DNA from: a candidate division FCPU426 bacterium
GTDB lineage: Bacteria; Oederibacteriota; Muellerivitia; Muellerivitales; DAHXKG01
Assembly: GCA_027366525.1 (NCBI GenBank)
Contig: DAHXKG010000001.1
Coordinates: 62,001-126,000 of the forward strand
DNA length: 64,000 bases
Reading direction: 5' to 3'
The notes beneath the pieces were generated by a model. The model made no database searches, was not told where the DNA came from, and saw nothing but the letters and a program-made list of their open reading frames with translations. A program made the position numbers and the translations under genes. Below, in pieces: positions 54,749 through 63,720 of the stretch (within the stretch, counting starts at the first letter, position 1; each line of letters opens with the position of its first letter).

Positions 54749-55684
54749 ATGTCTCTTAATCGAAATAAAATTACAATCGTAGGTGCCGGTAATGTTGGAG
54801 CTTCTTGTGCAAGTTGGATCATTGAACGCAATCTAGCCGATGTGGTTCTTTTGGATATTCCTGAAACTAAAAACATGCCCAAAGGAAAGGCACTTGACAT
54901 GCTTCAGATGAGTCCTATTTCAAATACTCATTGTAAAATTATTGGAACCACAAATTACGAACTAACAGCTTCATCAGATATCTGTGTTATAACTGCAGGA
55001 GTCCCAAGAAAACCTGGCATGAGTCGCGAAGATTTAGTCGCTACCAATCAAGGAATTGTTCAGACCGTAGTTAAAAACCTCACTCAATATTCCCCTCAAA
55101 CTATTCTAATTATTGTTACCAATCCACTGGATAGCATGTGTTATGTTGCTTTAAAGGCCTCAAATTTTCCAAAAAATCGTGTTATTGGTCAAGCTGGAGT
55201 CTTAGATTCAGCGCGGATGAGAACATTTATTTCCCAAGAATTAGGAATTTCGGTTGAAAATATCCATGCTTCCGTTATTGGCGGACATGGAGATGAAATG
55301 GTTCCGCTTATCCGTTATTCAACCATCTGCGGTTTACCACTTTCTCACTTTCTTTCAAAAGAAAAAATAAATGAAATTGTAGATCGAACAAGAAAAGGAG
55401 GAAGCGAACTTGTCAACCTTTTAGGCATTAGTGCATGGTATGCCCCTGGAGCAGCTGCGGGCTTCATGGTAGAAGCTATTCTTAAGGATAAAAAAATCAT
55501 ACTTCCCTGTTCGGCTTTTCTTGAAGGTGAGTATGGTCTTTCCAACCTCTATTTTGGAGTATTGGGTATTCTAGGTAATCATGGTCTTGAAAAAATTATT
55601 GATATTCCCCTCAATGAAGAAGAACAACAATTGCTCAAAAAATCAGCTGGATTAATCCAAGAAACTATGAAATCCTTAAAATAA
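54749..55684 (+). CDS. mdh: Malate dehydrogenase (LDH-like type)
   Basis: NAD-dependent oxidation of malate to oxaloacetate. Rossmann loop ITIVGAGNVGASCASW, coenzyme Asp in VVLLDIPETK, substrate Arg in GVPRKPGMSREDL and catalytic His in GGHGDEMVPLIRY. 311 residues, the dimer/tetramer LDH-like class. SD AAGGAG lies five bases before the start. Opposite in direction to aconitase and icd but in the same TCA cluster. Confidence 0.95.
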   Translation: MSLNRNKITIVGAGNVGASCASWIIERNLADVVLLDIPETKNMPKGKALDMLQMSPISNTHCKIIGTTNYELTASSDICVITAGVPRKPGMSREDLVATNQGIVQTVVKNLTQYSPQTILIIVTNPLDSMCYVALKASNFPKNRVIGQAGVLDSARMRTFISQELGISVENIHASVIGGHGDEMVPLIRYSTICGLPLSHFLSKEKINEIVDRTRKGGSELVNLLGISAWYAPGAAAGFMVEAILKDKKIILPCSAFLEGEYGLSNLYFGVLGILGNHGLEKIIDIPLNEEEQQLLKKSAGLIQETMKSLK

Positions 55685-55701
55685 TAGTTCCGGGAACTGT
55701 G

Positions 55702-55917
55702 CTATGGTTCCCAGCGGGCGCTGGTTCCACAATTATCACATAATGGAGCAAGATCACCCTTATGAAGATAGCGAGTAACTATATGTCCGTTATTTGCGCA
55801 TGATAAGCATACATGCGGACCTGTATACAAAATTTTATCACCAATAAATCTTGCTTGAATATCCACATTCATCAACGGCTTTTGATCATTTAGAAAATTT
55901 TCTGCGTGTTCTTCCAT
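55702..55917 (-). CDS. Small two-CxxC protein, unknown
   Basis: A 71-residue protein with CLSC near residue 38 and CDNC near residue 60, each followed by polar residues (CLSCANNGHIV; CDNCGTSARWEP); the spacing suggests a single zinc ribbon or a rubredoxin-like site. Located between mdh and aconitase, 19 bp after the latter's 3' end. No family recognised. Confidence 0.55.
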   Translation of the reverse strand: MEEHAENFLNDQKPLMNVDIQARFIGDKILYTGPHVCLSCANNGHIVTRYLHKGDLAPLCDNCGTSARWEP

Positions 55918-55936
55918 CGTCCAATAAACCTTTTCA

Positions 55937-57919
55937 TCATTTTTTAACTGATGCTGTCGATTTTTTTTCAGTCACTATTGGACTTAGTTTTTGCCGAGTA
56001 AAATTAAGCAATCCACCTGCCATAATGATTTCTTTTTGACGGGTAGTTAGTCCATGCGTAACTTGGAAAGAATTATTCAGACTTACATTTTTTACAGGAA
56101 ATGGATGATCGATTTTGATCACCTGTTTTAAATCAGGAATTTCCAGCTTATTCCCTTGTTTTATTGACTCATAATCCGCTGGTGAAATAAAAACCAATGG
56201 AAGTATTCCAAAATTGATCAAATTATCTCTATGAATTCGTGCAAAGCTCTTAGCAATTACTGCTTTTATTCCTAAATACATCGGAGCTAAAGCGGCATGT
56301 TCACGCGAGGAACCTTGGCCATAATTTTCTCCACCTATAATAAATCCACCATTGGCGGCTTTGGCTCTCGATGGAAAAGTTGGATCAATAATGTTAAAAA
56401 CATATTCTGAAATAGCAGGAATATTAGATCGCAGTGGAAGAATTTTCGATCCAGCAGGCATAATATGATCGGTTGTGATATTGTCGCCGACTTTCAAAAG
56501 GACTTCGCCTTCTAATTTTTCGTTCAGTGCACTTTTCATAGGCAGTGGTTTAATATTTGGGCCCCGTAGCACTTCAATATTTTTAGCATTTTTCGGTGGA
56601 TTAATTATACCGGTATCATCCCATGTAAATTTTTCTGGGAAATTTATTTTTGAAAGCTTTCCATACTTACGTGGATCTTCGATTTTTCCAGACAATGCAC
56701 ACATTACACATGTTTCTGGAGATGCTAAATAAACTTTGGCATCTCGAGTTCCTGAACGACCTTCAAAATTTCTGTTAAAGCTTCGAATCGATACTCCCCC
56801 TGTGGGCGGAGCTTGTCCCATACCAATACAAGGGCCACATGCCGACTCAATAATTCTCGCTCCTGATGCAATTATATCCGCCAATGCTCCATTATCGGCG
56901 ATCATCTGAAAAACTTGTTTTGAGCCTGGAGTAACCGTCATGGAAACATTTGGATGAACATGTTTTCCTTTAAGCATTTTTGATACAATCATCAAATCAC
57001 GATAGGAGCTATTCGTGCACGAACCCACACAAACTTGTTGTACTGGAACATCCTTTAATTTACTAACTTCTATAACATTGTCCGGGCTATGGGGTTGGGC
57101 CATTAATGGTTCGAGTTTATTTAAATCAATAACAATTTCTTCATCATACGTTGCTCCCACATCCGCCGCAATTGGAACCCAAGATTTTTCACGATTCTGA
57201 GCTTTTAAAAATATTTTTGTATTTTCATCCGAAGGGAAAATAGAAGTGGTGGCTCCTAGCTCAGCACCCATATTAGTAATTGTTGCTCGCTCCGGAACAG
57301 AAAGCCCTTTAATACCAGGACCAGAATATTCCAAAATTTTTCCAACACCTCCTTTAACTGTTAAGCGCCGAAGAACTTCTAAAATGATGTCTTTGGCAGT
57401 CACCCAAGGCTGAAGCTTTCCCTTGAGTTCAACTCGTAAAACTTTAGGCATGATTAAAAAGAAAGCACCCCCACCCATAGCTACTGCTACATCCAATCCA
57501 CCTGCACCAATAGCTAATTGACCCATTCCTCCACAGGTTGGTGTATGCGAATCCGATCCCAATAGAGTCATTCCTGGAGCAGAAAAACGTTCCAAATGAA
57601 CTTGGTGACATATTCCATTCCCTGGTCGAGAAAAATAAATACCATACTTGGCTGCAACTGTTTGCAAATAGCGATGGTCATCCGCATTTTCAAATCCAGT
57701 TTGCAACATATTGTGATCAACATAGGATACTGAAACTCGTGTTTGAACTTTTGAAATATTCATTGCTTCAAATTGAAGATACGACATGGTTCCCGTTGCG
57801 TCTTGCGTCAGCGTTTGATCAATTTTGATCCCGATTTCCCGTCCTTGAATTAATTCGCCTTCAACTAAATGTGCTTGAATGATTTTCTTTGTTAAATTTA
57901 AACGGTTTTCTAATTTCAT
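55937..57919 (-). CDS. Aconitate hydratase
   Basis: A 660-residue [4Fe-4S] aconitase interconverting citrate and isocitrate. Cluster Cys regions: CVGSCTNSSYRDL and ACGPCIGMGQAPPTGG; swivel domain motif GGENYGQGSSREHAALAP near residue 530. Its length fits the shorter bacterial aconitase group rather than the 850-900-residue AcnA/AcnB. A clear AAGGAG precedes ATG 57919. It lies next to icd on the same strand. Confidence 0.95.
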   Translation of the reverse strand: MKLENRLNLTKKIIQAHLVEGELIQGREIGIKIDQTLTQDATGTMSYLQFEAMNISKVQTRVSVSYVDHNMLQTGFENADDHRYLQTVAAKYGIYFSRPGNGICHQVHLERFSAPGMTLLGSDSHTPTCGGMGQLAIGAGGLDVAVAMGGGAFFLIMPKVLRVELKGKLQPWVTAKDIILEVLRRLTVKGGVGKILEYSGPGIKGLSVPERATITNMGAELGATTSIFPSDENTKIFLKAQNREKSWVPIAADVGATYDEEIVIDLNKLEPLMAQPHSPDNVIEVSKLKDVPVQQVCVGSCTNSSYRDLMIVSKMLKGKHVHPNVSMTVTPGSKQVFQMIADNGALADIIASGARIIESACGPCIGMGQAPPTGGVSIRSFNRNFEGRSGTRDAKVYLASPETCVMCALSGKIEDPRKYGKLSKINFPEKFTWDDTGIINPPKNAKNIEVLRGPNIKPLPMKSALNEKLEGEVLLKVGDNITTDHIMPAGSKILPLRSNIPAISEYVFNIIDPTFPSRAKAANGGFIIGGENYGQGSSREHAALAPMYLGIKAVIAKSFARIHRDNLINFGILPLVFISPADYESIKQGNKLEIPDLKQVIKIDHPFPVKNVSLNNSFQVTHGLTTRQKEIIMAGGLLNFTRQKLSPIVTEKKSTASVKK

Positions 57920-58034
57920 TTAATCTCCTTAAATAAATTAGTTAATTTTCCAAAGTCCTAAGAGAATTAAGCGGATTATCGGACGCTATCGTAATAAAAC
58001 TAATTATATTTTTAAAAGCATTTATTAATCCTGC

Positions 58035-59294
58035 CTATAAATTAGCAATAATAGCTGAAGCAAATTCTGAGCATTTCACTTCTTTAGCATTTTCCATTAA
58101 GCGAGCAAAATCATATGTTACAATTTTTTGATCAATGACTTTTCCCAAGGCATCAAAAATCATTTTAGATACTTCTGCCCAGCCTAAATATTCAAACATC
58201 ATAACGCCGGATAAAATAACCGACCCAGGATTCACTTTATCAAGATTTGCGTACTTAGGGGCCGTCCCATGCGTTGCTTCAAAAATGGCATGACCGGTTA
58301 TATAATTAATATTGCCTCCAGGAGCAATCCCAATCCCTCCCACTTGAGCAGCTAACGCATCTGATAGATAATCACCATTCAAATTCAAAGTAGCAATAAC
58401 ATCAAATTCTTCTGGCCGTGTTAAAACTTGTTGAAGTGTAATATCCGCAATCGAATCTTTTACCAATATCTGACCCGCGGGTGGTTTTCCCTGACAATCA
58501 TCCCAACTAATGGCCTGACCTTTAAACTCCTTACGAACCAACTCATAACCCCAATCTCTGAATGCGCCCTCTGTAAACTTCATGATATTGCCTTTATGAA
58601 CAAAGGTAACACTTTTTCGCCGGTGAGAAATGGCAAATTCTATTGCCGCCCGAACTAATCGTTCCGTCCCTTGCTTTGACACAGGCTTAATTCCTATTCC
58701 AGATGTTTCTGGAAACCGAATTTTTTTGACGCCCATTTCCTCTTGTAACCATTGAATTATTTTTTTAGATTCCGCTGTTTGAGCAGCCCACTCAATCCCA
58801 GCATAAATATCTTCTGTATTTTCCCTAAAGATTATCATGTCAACCTTTTCTGGGTGTTTTACAGGTGACGGAACTCCTTGAAAATATCTCACGGGTCTAA
58901 CACATACATATAAATCCAAGATTTGTCTTAGAGCAACATTCAACGATCGTATGCCCTTGCCGATCGGAGTAGTCAAGGGCCCTTTAATTCCAACCAAATA
59001 ATCTCTAAAAGCAGTTATAGTGTCATCCGGTAGCCAATTGTTAAATTTCTGAAAAGCGGTTTCGCCAGCAAAAACTTCAAACCAACTTATTTTGCGTTTT
59101 CCTTGATATGCTTTAAGAACTGCTGCATCAAAAACTCTAACTGAGGCCCTCCAGATATCAGGGCCCGTTCCATCACCTTGGATAAATGGAATAATGGGAT
59201 TATCTGGAACTTTTAACTTTTGATCTTCGATAAAAACTTTTTCACCATTTGGTGGATTTACATTTTGATATTGAACGTGTTCCTTTACAGTCAC
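58035..59294 (-). CDS. icd: Isocitrate dehydrogenase, probably NADP-dependent
   Basis: Oxidative decarboxylation of isocitrate. Residues: [22 protein letters not shown] area (substrate Ser/Arg), [13 protein letters not shown], metal Asp in [14 protein letters not shown] and [20 protein letters not shown], the E. coli-type cofactor loop that supports NADP specificity. 419 residues. 115 bp upstream of the aconitase gene on the same strand. Confidence 0.94.
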   Translation of the reverse strand: MTVKEHVQYQNVNPPNGEKVFIEDQKLKVPDNPIIPFIQGDGTGPDIWRASVRVFDAAVLKAYQGKRKISWFEVFAGETAFQKFNNWLPDDTITAFRDYLVGIKGPLTTPIGKGIRSLNVALRQILDLYVCVRPVRYFQGVPSPVKHPEKVDMIIFRENTEDIYAGIEWAAQTAESKKIIQWLQEEMGVKKIRFPETSGIGIKPVSKQGTERLVRAAIEFAISHRRKSVTFVHKGNIMKFTEGAFRDWGYELVRKEFKGQAISWDDCQGKPPAGQILVKDSIADITLQQVLTRPEEFDVIATLNLNGDYLSDALAAQVGGIGIAPGGNINYITGHAIFEATHGTAPKYANLDKVNPGSVILSGVMMFEYLGWAEVSKMIFDALGKVIDQKIVTYDFARLMENAKEVKCSEFASAIIANL

Positions 59295-59371
59295 AGAGCA
59301 TTCCTTTACTCATAAAATTTTATTCAGCCCTCATATTTTAAAACCGATACTTTCAGCCGTCAAGAGAAGTA

Positions 59372-60652
59372 CTAATTAATTATATATTGTTTGAATTCAA
59401 CCGATCGGAGATCATATTTTTTAATTTTTCTTTGCATAGTTTTTAAGCTCAATCCCGATAAATTTGCGGCTTGTCGAATATTCCCACGCACTTTCACTAA
59501 TATATTCACTAAATATTTTTTCTCCGTTTCAGAAATCATTTCCTCCCATTTATCTAATGGGACTTCTGCAATTGGAATTTCAAGATGCTCAATTTCTGAA
59601 CTTTGAGCTAAAAGGCACGCTCGTTCTATTTCAGCTTCCAATTCTCGTATATTTCCAGGCCAGGCATACATCATAAGCTGGCGGAAAGCATTCGCAGATA
59701 AACGTTCAGCTGGAGAACCGGTAAATGCTTTACATGTTTCAATAAAATGTTGTGCAAGTGATGGCAAATCTTGCCTTCTTTCACGAAGCGGCGGAAGATA
59801 CAACAAATGATGGTCAAAACATTTATATAATTTTTCGCTGATTTTGCCTGATTGAATCAGTGATTCTATTCGCTCTTGTGTGGATCCAATAATCCTAGGT
59901 GCATCTGCACCCATATGAGAAATTTTTTCACCCAATTGGTCTTGAATTTCCAAACTCAATCTTTGGATCTCATTTAACACCAATGTTCCGCTAGATATTT
60001 TATTCCAAACCCCATTACTTCCCAATAAACTCTCATAACAGCTTGAATGTTCTAAACAATTAAAAATCCTAAATGGATATTTTGCGCGTTTACTTCGTTC
60101 ATGTAGCGCTCTTGCTACCAATTTTTTCCCAGTCCCCTTTTCCCCCTGTATAAAAATTGGAACCATTTCATCAGCCCAATGAGCAATGTGTTCAAAAATT
60201 TGATTAAATCCATTATGTCTCGAAAACAATTTTCCAACTTGCTGTGGAATATTTAATGATTGAAATAAATATGTAACATCTTGAACAATCTCAACTACAT
60301 ATAAAGGCGATTCTTTCTCAAATTTAATCGGATAGATTAAACTTTCAAACTGGTGCGTTGTGCCGTTCACAACCATGGTAAAGTAATTAATCTGCTTCTC
60401 TTTTTTATCCAATACCTTTTTCTTAATACAAAAGAAGCAAGGACTATCAAATCCGAAGAACTCTTTATGACATAGTTTACCCCGCACTTGATTTAATTTT
60501 AAATTTAGTGGGGTTAATGCATGGGTATTAGCATAAATAATCTTAAAATTGGAATCAACCACCTTGATTGAATAAGGCATGGTTCCCAATATTGCTTGCA
60601 AAAATGAATTTTTTCGATACAGAGCCGGCGGCACCCATCGTCTTGGACTCAT
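59372..60652 (-). CDS. PAS/AAA+/Fis-type regulator with degenerate ATPase
   Basis: About 426 residues. N-terminal PAS domain contains LCHKEFFGFDSPCFFC (C-x10-C-x2-C), a pattern found in redox- or metal-sensing PAS domains. The AAA+ domain (150-350) looks like NtrC-type proteins but is altered: Walker A is GEKGTGKKLVARALH, Walker B reads LVLNEIQRLS (Asn for the usual Asp), and the GAFTGA sigma-54 loop is missing between LLGSNGVW and SSGTLVLNE. A Fis HTH (IRQAANLSGLSLKTMQRKIK) ends it. So it is unlikely to activate sigma-54; TyrR is a precedent for GAFTGA loss. ATG 60652 is preferred to TTG 60682, which sits in a hairpin loop. Confidence 0.85.
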   Translation of the reverse strand: MSPRRWVPPALYRKNSFLQAILGTMPYSIKVVDSNFKIIYANTHALTPLNLKLNQVRGKLCHKEFFGFDSPCFFCIKKKVLDKKEKQINYFTMVVNGTTHQFESLIYPIKFEKESPLYVVEIVQDVTYLFQSLNIPQQVGKLFSRHNGFNQIFEHIAHWADEMVPIFIQGEKGTGKKLVARALHERSKRAKYPFRIFNCLEHSSCYESLLGSNGVWNKISSGTLVLNEIQRLSLEIQDQLGEKISHMGADAPRIIGSTQERIESLIQSGKISEKLYKCFDHHLLYLPPLRERRQDLPSLAQHFIETCKAFTGSPAERLSANAFRQLMMYAWPGNIRELEAEIERACLLAQSSEIEHLEIPIAEVPLDKWEEMISETEKKYLVNILVKVRGNIRQAANLSGLSLKTMQRKIKKYDLRSVEFKQYIIN

Positions 60653-60663
60653 TGATTTATACC

Positions 60664-60700
60664 AAAGTAACGTTTGATCCAAAAAATCAAACGTTACTTT
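60664..60700 (-). repeat. 15-bp perfect inverted repeat with 7-base spacer
   Basis: AAAGTAACGTTTGAT and its exact complement flank CCAAAAA. It lies between the helical-protein gene (stop 60716) and the regulator's ATG 60652, and covers the alternative TTG start. No T-run follows on the minus strand. As RNA it would be a strong hairpin close to the start; as DNA a large operator, possibly for the regulator itself. Confidence 0.55.
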
Positions 60701-60715
60701 TCTTAATTGAGTTTT

Positions 60716-61372
60716 TTATTTAACTTCCGAAGACACATGACTTAACTCTCTAGTCGTCGCAAAATTCTCTGGAATAAAATGTTTCATTCTTTTCCTTATT
60801 TCCAGTAATTCTTTGCGAAGTAATATTAAAGTATCTGATAATTCTTGATCTTCACCAAATATTTCTAAACTGCGTTCCAATAACTTAAGTGCTTCTTGTT
60901 GAAAATGTGATTCATTTTTCAAGAAACCCTCCATACTTTGAAAGGATTCTACCAATTCGCTTGGAAATAATATTTCCACGGGAATTCCTGTTAACCCGTA
61001 AAGCGCTTTAATCAAAATCTGATAATGGCGTTGAGCTGTTCCTATTAACTGCCAAACACATTTCATTGATTCTTCATCCTCGGCTCCAATCGAAGATACC
61101 ACCGTCGTTAAATTTATAAGCCGTTGATAAAACAGTTGAACCAACTGAAATAAAATCGACGATTTTCTAAGCGTAATCTTACTGATATGTGTTTTGGTAT
61201 TGAGCAAATGTTTAATCTCTGTAATTCGAGATCCACATTGCTCTAAAAGCTCACGATTTGCCCGAGCATCCCGAGGACTAATTCGAAGTGCTTTTCCAGC
61301 CAAGTAATTGATATTTTGCTCAATGCGGTCAATATCCTCGGTTAGTTGAAAAAAAGAAAAATAAAAATTCAT
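60716..61372 (-). CDS. Unknown helical cytosolic protein
   Basis: About 218 residues from ATG 61372, chosen because AAGGAG stands six to seven bases upstream (the frame's first codon is a GTG at 61390). Mostly helical, charged, with Leu-rich segments (LVQLFYQRLINLTTVVSSIG, ALKLLERSLEIFGEDQELSD); no signal, no membrane segment. It lies directly upstream of the PAS/Fis regulator, in the same direction, so the two may work together (for example as a partner or modulator). No family recognised. Confidence 0.55.
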   Translation of the reverse strand: MNFYFSFFQLTEDIDRIEQNINYLAGKALRISPRDARANRELLEQCGSRITEIKHLLNTKTHISKITLRKSSILFQLVQLFYQRLINLTTVVSSIGAEDEESMKCVWQLIGTAQRHYQILIKALYGLTGIPVEILFPSELVESFQSMEGFLKNESHFQQEALKLLERSLEIFGEDQELSDTLILLRKELLEIRKRMKHFIPENFATTRELSHVSSEVK

Positions 61373-61733
61373 TTTCGTCTCCTTCTTCACTCTAACTAAT
61401 AATCTCTTAGAGCTTATTAAAATAAAAAAATAAAAAATGCTTAACAGCGACTATGACATTTTTATATGATCAAGATCACTATACAATTGTACTCAATAAT
61501 TTCAATCAAAAAATAAAAATGCCTTTTTAAACGATTTTTATGATGCTTTTTAAAAAAATATTAACAAATAAAGTCAATTATGTCCTTTATATGTCATTTT
61601 TTTTACTTTAATTAGACGATAGATGATGAATATCAGTTACATAATTAATAAAAAAATGTAGTTGTTTTCATAATCCATGTAGTGTTATAAATTGAAAAGT
61701 TTCTTTAAAAATCAAATCCGGTAGGAATGGTGT
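61373..61733. other. Divergent regulatory region of about 360 bp
   Basis: Between the helical-protein gene and bcp. It has a Crp/Fnr-type palindrome (61465-61480, listed separately), several poly-A/T runs and no recognisable gene or RNA. Confidence 0.5.
61465..61480. promoter_or_regulatory. Crp/Fnr-type binding site candidate
   Basis: TATGATCAAGATCACT contains TGAT-CAAG-ATCA, matching the core of the FNR consensus (TTGAT-N4-ATCAA) on both sides. It sits about 90 bp upstream of the helical-protein gene and 250 bp before bcp. It shares 14 of 16 positions with the site in front of the second Crp/Fnr gene (16931-16946). Confidence 0.5.
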
Positions 61734-62186
61734 ATGATCCAAGAAAACCAAATAGCGCCTGATTTTGCTTTACCTAATGAAAATGGAAAAATAATTTCCT
61801 TGAACGATTTTAAGGGAAAATTTGTCGTTTTGTATTTTTATCCCAAAGATATGACACCCGGCTGCACGCAAGAAGCTTGTGATTTTCGCGATCAGTGGAA
61901 TTTATTTCAAAAACTCAAAGTCCCTATTTTAGGAATCAGTGCAGATCCCATCGAGCGTCACCAAATTTTTCATCATAAATATGAACTTCCATTCCATCTA
62001 TTAGCTGACCCGGAAAAAAAAGTGTTAAAAGATTATGGAGTTTGGCAGAAGAAAATTTTATATGGAAGAAGTTTTATGGGAATTGTTCGAACCACGGTTA
62101 TTATTGACCCCAGCAGGAAAATAAAAAAGATTTTTTCAAAAGTGAAGGTAAAAGGACACGTGCATGATGTCTTAAATTCTCTTTAA
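61734..62186 (+). CDS. bcp: Thiol peroxidase of the Bcp/PrxQ family
   Basis: A 150-residue peroxiredoxin reducing H2O2 and organic hydroperoxides with thioredoxin. The peroxidatic and resolving cysteines are in TPGCTQEACDFRD (CX4C), with FVVLYFYPKDM upstream and LLADPEKKVLKDYGVW later. Cytosolic. The MFS transporter gene follows three bases after its stop. A redox-type Crp/Fnr site lies in the shared upstream region. Confidence 0.93.
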   Translation: MIQENQIAPDFALPNENGKIISLNDFKGKFVVLYFYPKDMTPGCTQEACDFRDQWNLFQKLKVPILGISADPIERHQIFHHKYELPFHLLADPEKKVLKDYGVWQKKILYGRSFMGIVRTTVIIDPSRKIKKIFSKVKVKGHVHDVLNSL

Positions 62187-62188
62187 TC

Positions 62189-63382
62189 ATGCCTTCTACG
62201 AATTTTGCTATTGATTCATCTAATCGTCATTCCATTTTTTGCTTATTTGCTTTTCGTTTCATGAGAAGTATTGCAACCGGGATGATCGCCATTGTTTTCC
62301 CATTTCTAGTGCTTCAAAAAGATCATTGGTCTATCTGGCATCTTTCACTTATTTATATTTTTTCCATTCTCGTCTCAGCAGGCATTGGTTATGGTGCATC
62401 CTTATATGCCCATGTCCATGGAGAGAAAAAAGCACTTTTTCTATTTTCAGGTTTGTTTCCCATCAGTACAGCCTTTCTTCTCATAAATGCGCCCTGGGCT
62501 GTTTTGGTGGCGGCAATTCTTGGTGGATATTCCTCTACGGGGTCTCGAGTCGGAACACAGATTGGCGGTATTTTACAACCAGTTCAGCGATCGGCACTTT
62601 CAAAATTAATACCCGCCAATGCAAGAACCATTTGGTTTTCAATTTTTCCATTTCTGGGAGGAATATTTTCAGCTCTGGGAGTTTTACTCTCAAACCTATT
62701 TAGCATCCAAGAGGTCATTTTCATAGCAACACTTATTTCCATTCTATCTTTGGGGTGGATTGGGGCCATTCATATCCCCCAATCAAGCTCTGTGCCAGAA
62801 TCGATTTCATCTACTACTTCTAAAAAAAACATTCAAAAATTCTCCATCACGATGGCTATCAATGGTTTCACGCAGGGCCTACTATCTCCATTTTTAATAC
62901 CATTTTTTATTATCGTGTTTCATATTCCCCGAGTTCAAATGTCATATTACAGTTCCTGCGGAGCGATTTTAGGTTCAGTATCTCTCTTATCGGCCCCTTG
63001 GATTGAAAAAAAATTGGGATTTTTGAGTTCAATTTTCATTTTTCGCGGTTGTGGAACCCTGCTTTTAACAATACTGCCCTTTTGTCATTGGGTAGTCCTC
63101 GCACTTATAATTTTTATTATAAGTCCCTCGCTTAGAATTCTAACAGTTCCCATTCAACAATCAACCTTTAGCCAATTAGTCGATGCCCATCAATTAAATT
63201 TAGCATTTGGAACGAGTTTTTTATATCGGCGATTAGCCTCAACTTCTGCACTAGGCGTCTCGGGATATTTATTCAATCACTTGGATTTTAATTGGCCGTT
63301 TCTAATTTATGGTAGTTGTATGGCATCCAACTTAATGCTTTATTATTTATTTTTCAAAAAAAACAACAAAATCAAAATTTGA
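62189..63382 (+). CDS. Major facilitator superfamily transporter
   Basis: A 397-residue integral membrane protein with about 11-12 hydrophobic segments. N-terminal part: CLFAFRFMRSIATGMIAIVF and WHLSLIYIFSILVSAGIGYG; C-terminal half: GFTQGLLSPFLIPFFIIVF and HWVVLALIIFIISPSLRIL. Substrate unknown. It begins right after bcp and is probably cotranslated. Confidence 0.85.
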   Translation: MPSTNFAIDSSNRHSIFCLFAFRFMRSIATGMIAIVFPFLVLQKDHWSIWHLSLIYIFSILVSAGIGYGASLYAHVHGEKKALFLFSGLFPISTAFLLINAPWAVLVAAILGGYSSTGSRVGTQIGGILQPVQRSALSKLIPANARTIWFSIFPFLGGIFSALGVLLSNLFSIQEVIFIATLISILSLGWIGAIHIPQSSSVPESISSTTSKKNIQKFSITMAINGFTQGLLSPFLIPFFIIVFHIPRVQMSYYSSCGAILGSVSLLSAPWIEKKLGFLSSIFIFRGCGTLLLTILPFCHWVVLALIIFIISPSLRILTVPIQQSTFSQLVDAHQLNLAFGTSFLYRRLASTSALGVSGYLFNHLDFNWPFLIYGSCMASNLMLYYLFFKKNNKIKI

Positions 63383-63442
63383 AAAATTGATGATATGGTA
63401 TACTTAAATCTGTATTAGCTATTTAGGTTTGTATGAGGTTCC

Positions 63443-63709
63443 ATGGCACCTGTTAATCAAATTCTTCCTGAAATTGAAAAACTTATTTGTAAAAATGTCA
63501 TACGTTATTTTTCAAATCAACCGGATAAATTAAAAACATTGCCACATGTTGAAACATTTGCTCAAAAACAACTTGATTTTTTCATTCAAGGACTTATGCA
63601 GCAATCTCCAAATTTAATGAAACTTTGGAAAAAGGGACACCCCTTTATTGCTAAAGCAGCCATTAATCGCAAAACCTTGGATTTTGAAATCAAAATTATT
63701 GAAACCTAA
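63443..63709 (+). CDS. Unknown small protein, 88 residues
   Basis: GAGGTTCC precedes ATG 63443. The protein is basic and helical (EIEKLICKNVIRYF; HVETFAQKQLDFFIQGLMQQ) and has no signal or cysteine pair. No family recognised. It follows the MFS gene by about 60 bp. Confidence 0.5.
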   Translation: MAPVNQILPEIEKLICKNVIRYFSNQPDKLKTLPHVETFAQKQLDFFIQGLMQQSPNLMKLWKKGHPFIAKAAINRKTLDFEIKIIET

Positions 63710-63720
63710 TCTAGTTCTGT

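Noticed and set aside
62239-62703. 154-residue frame overlapping the MFS gene
   Set aside because: Same-strand shadow frame; the MFS frame explains the region and has the coupled start after bcp.
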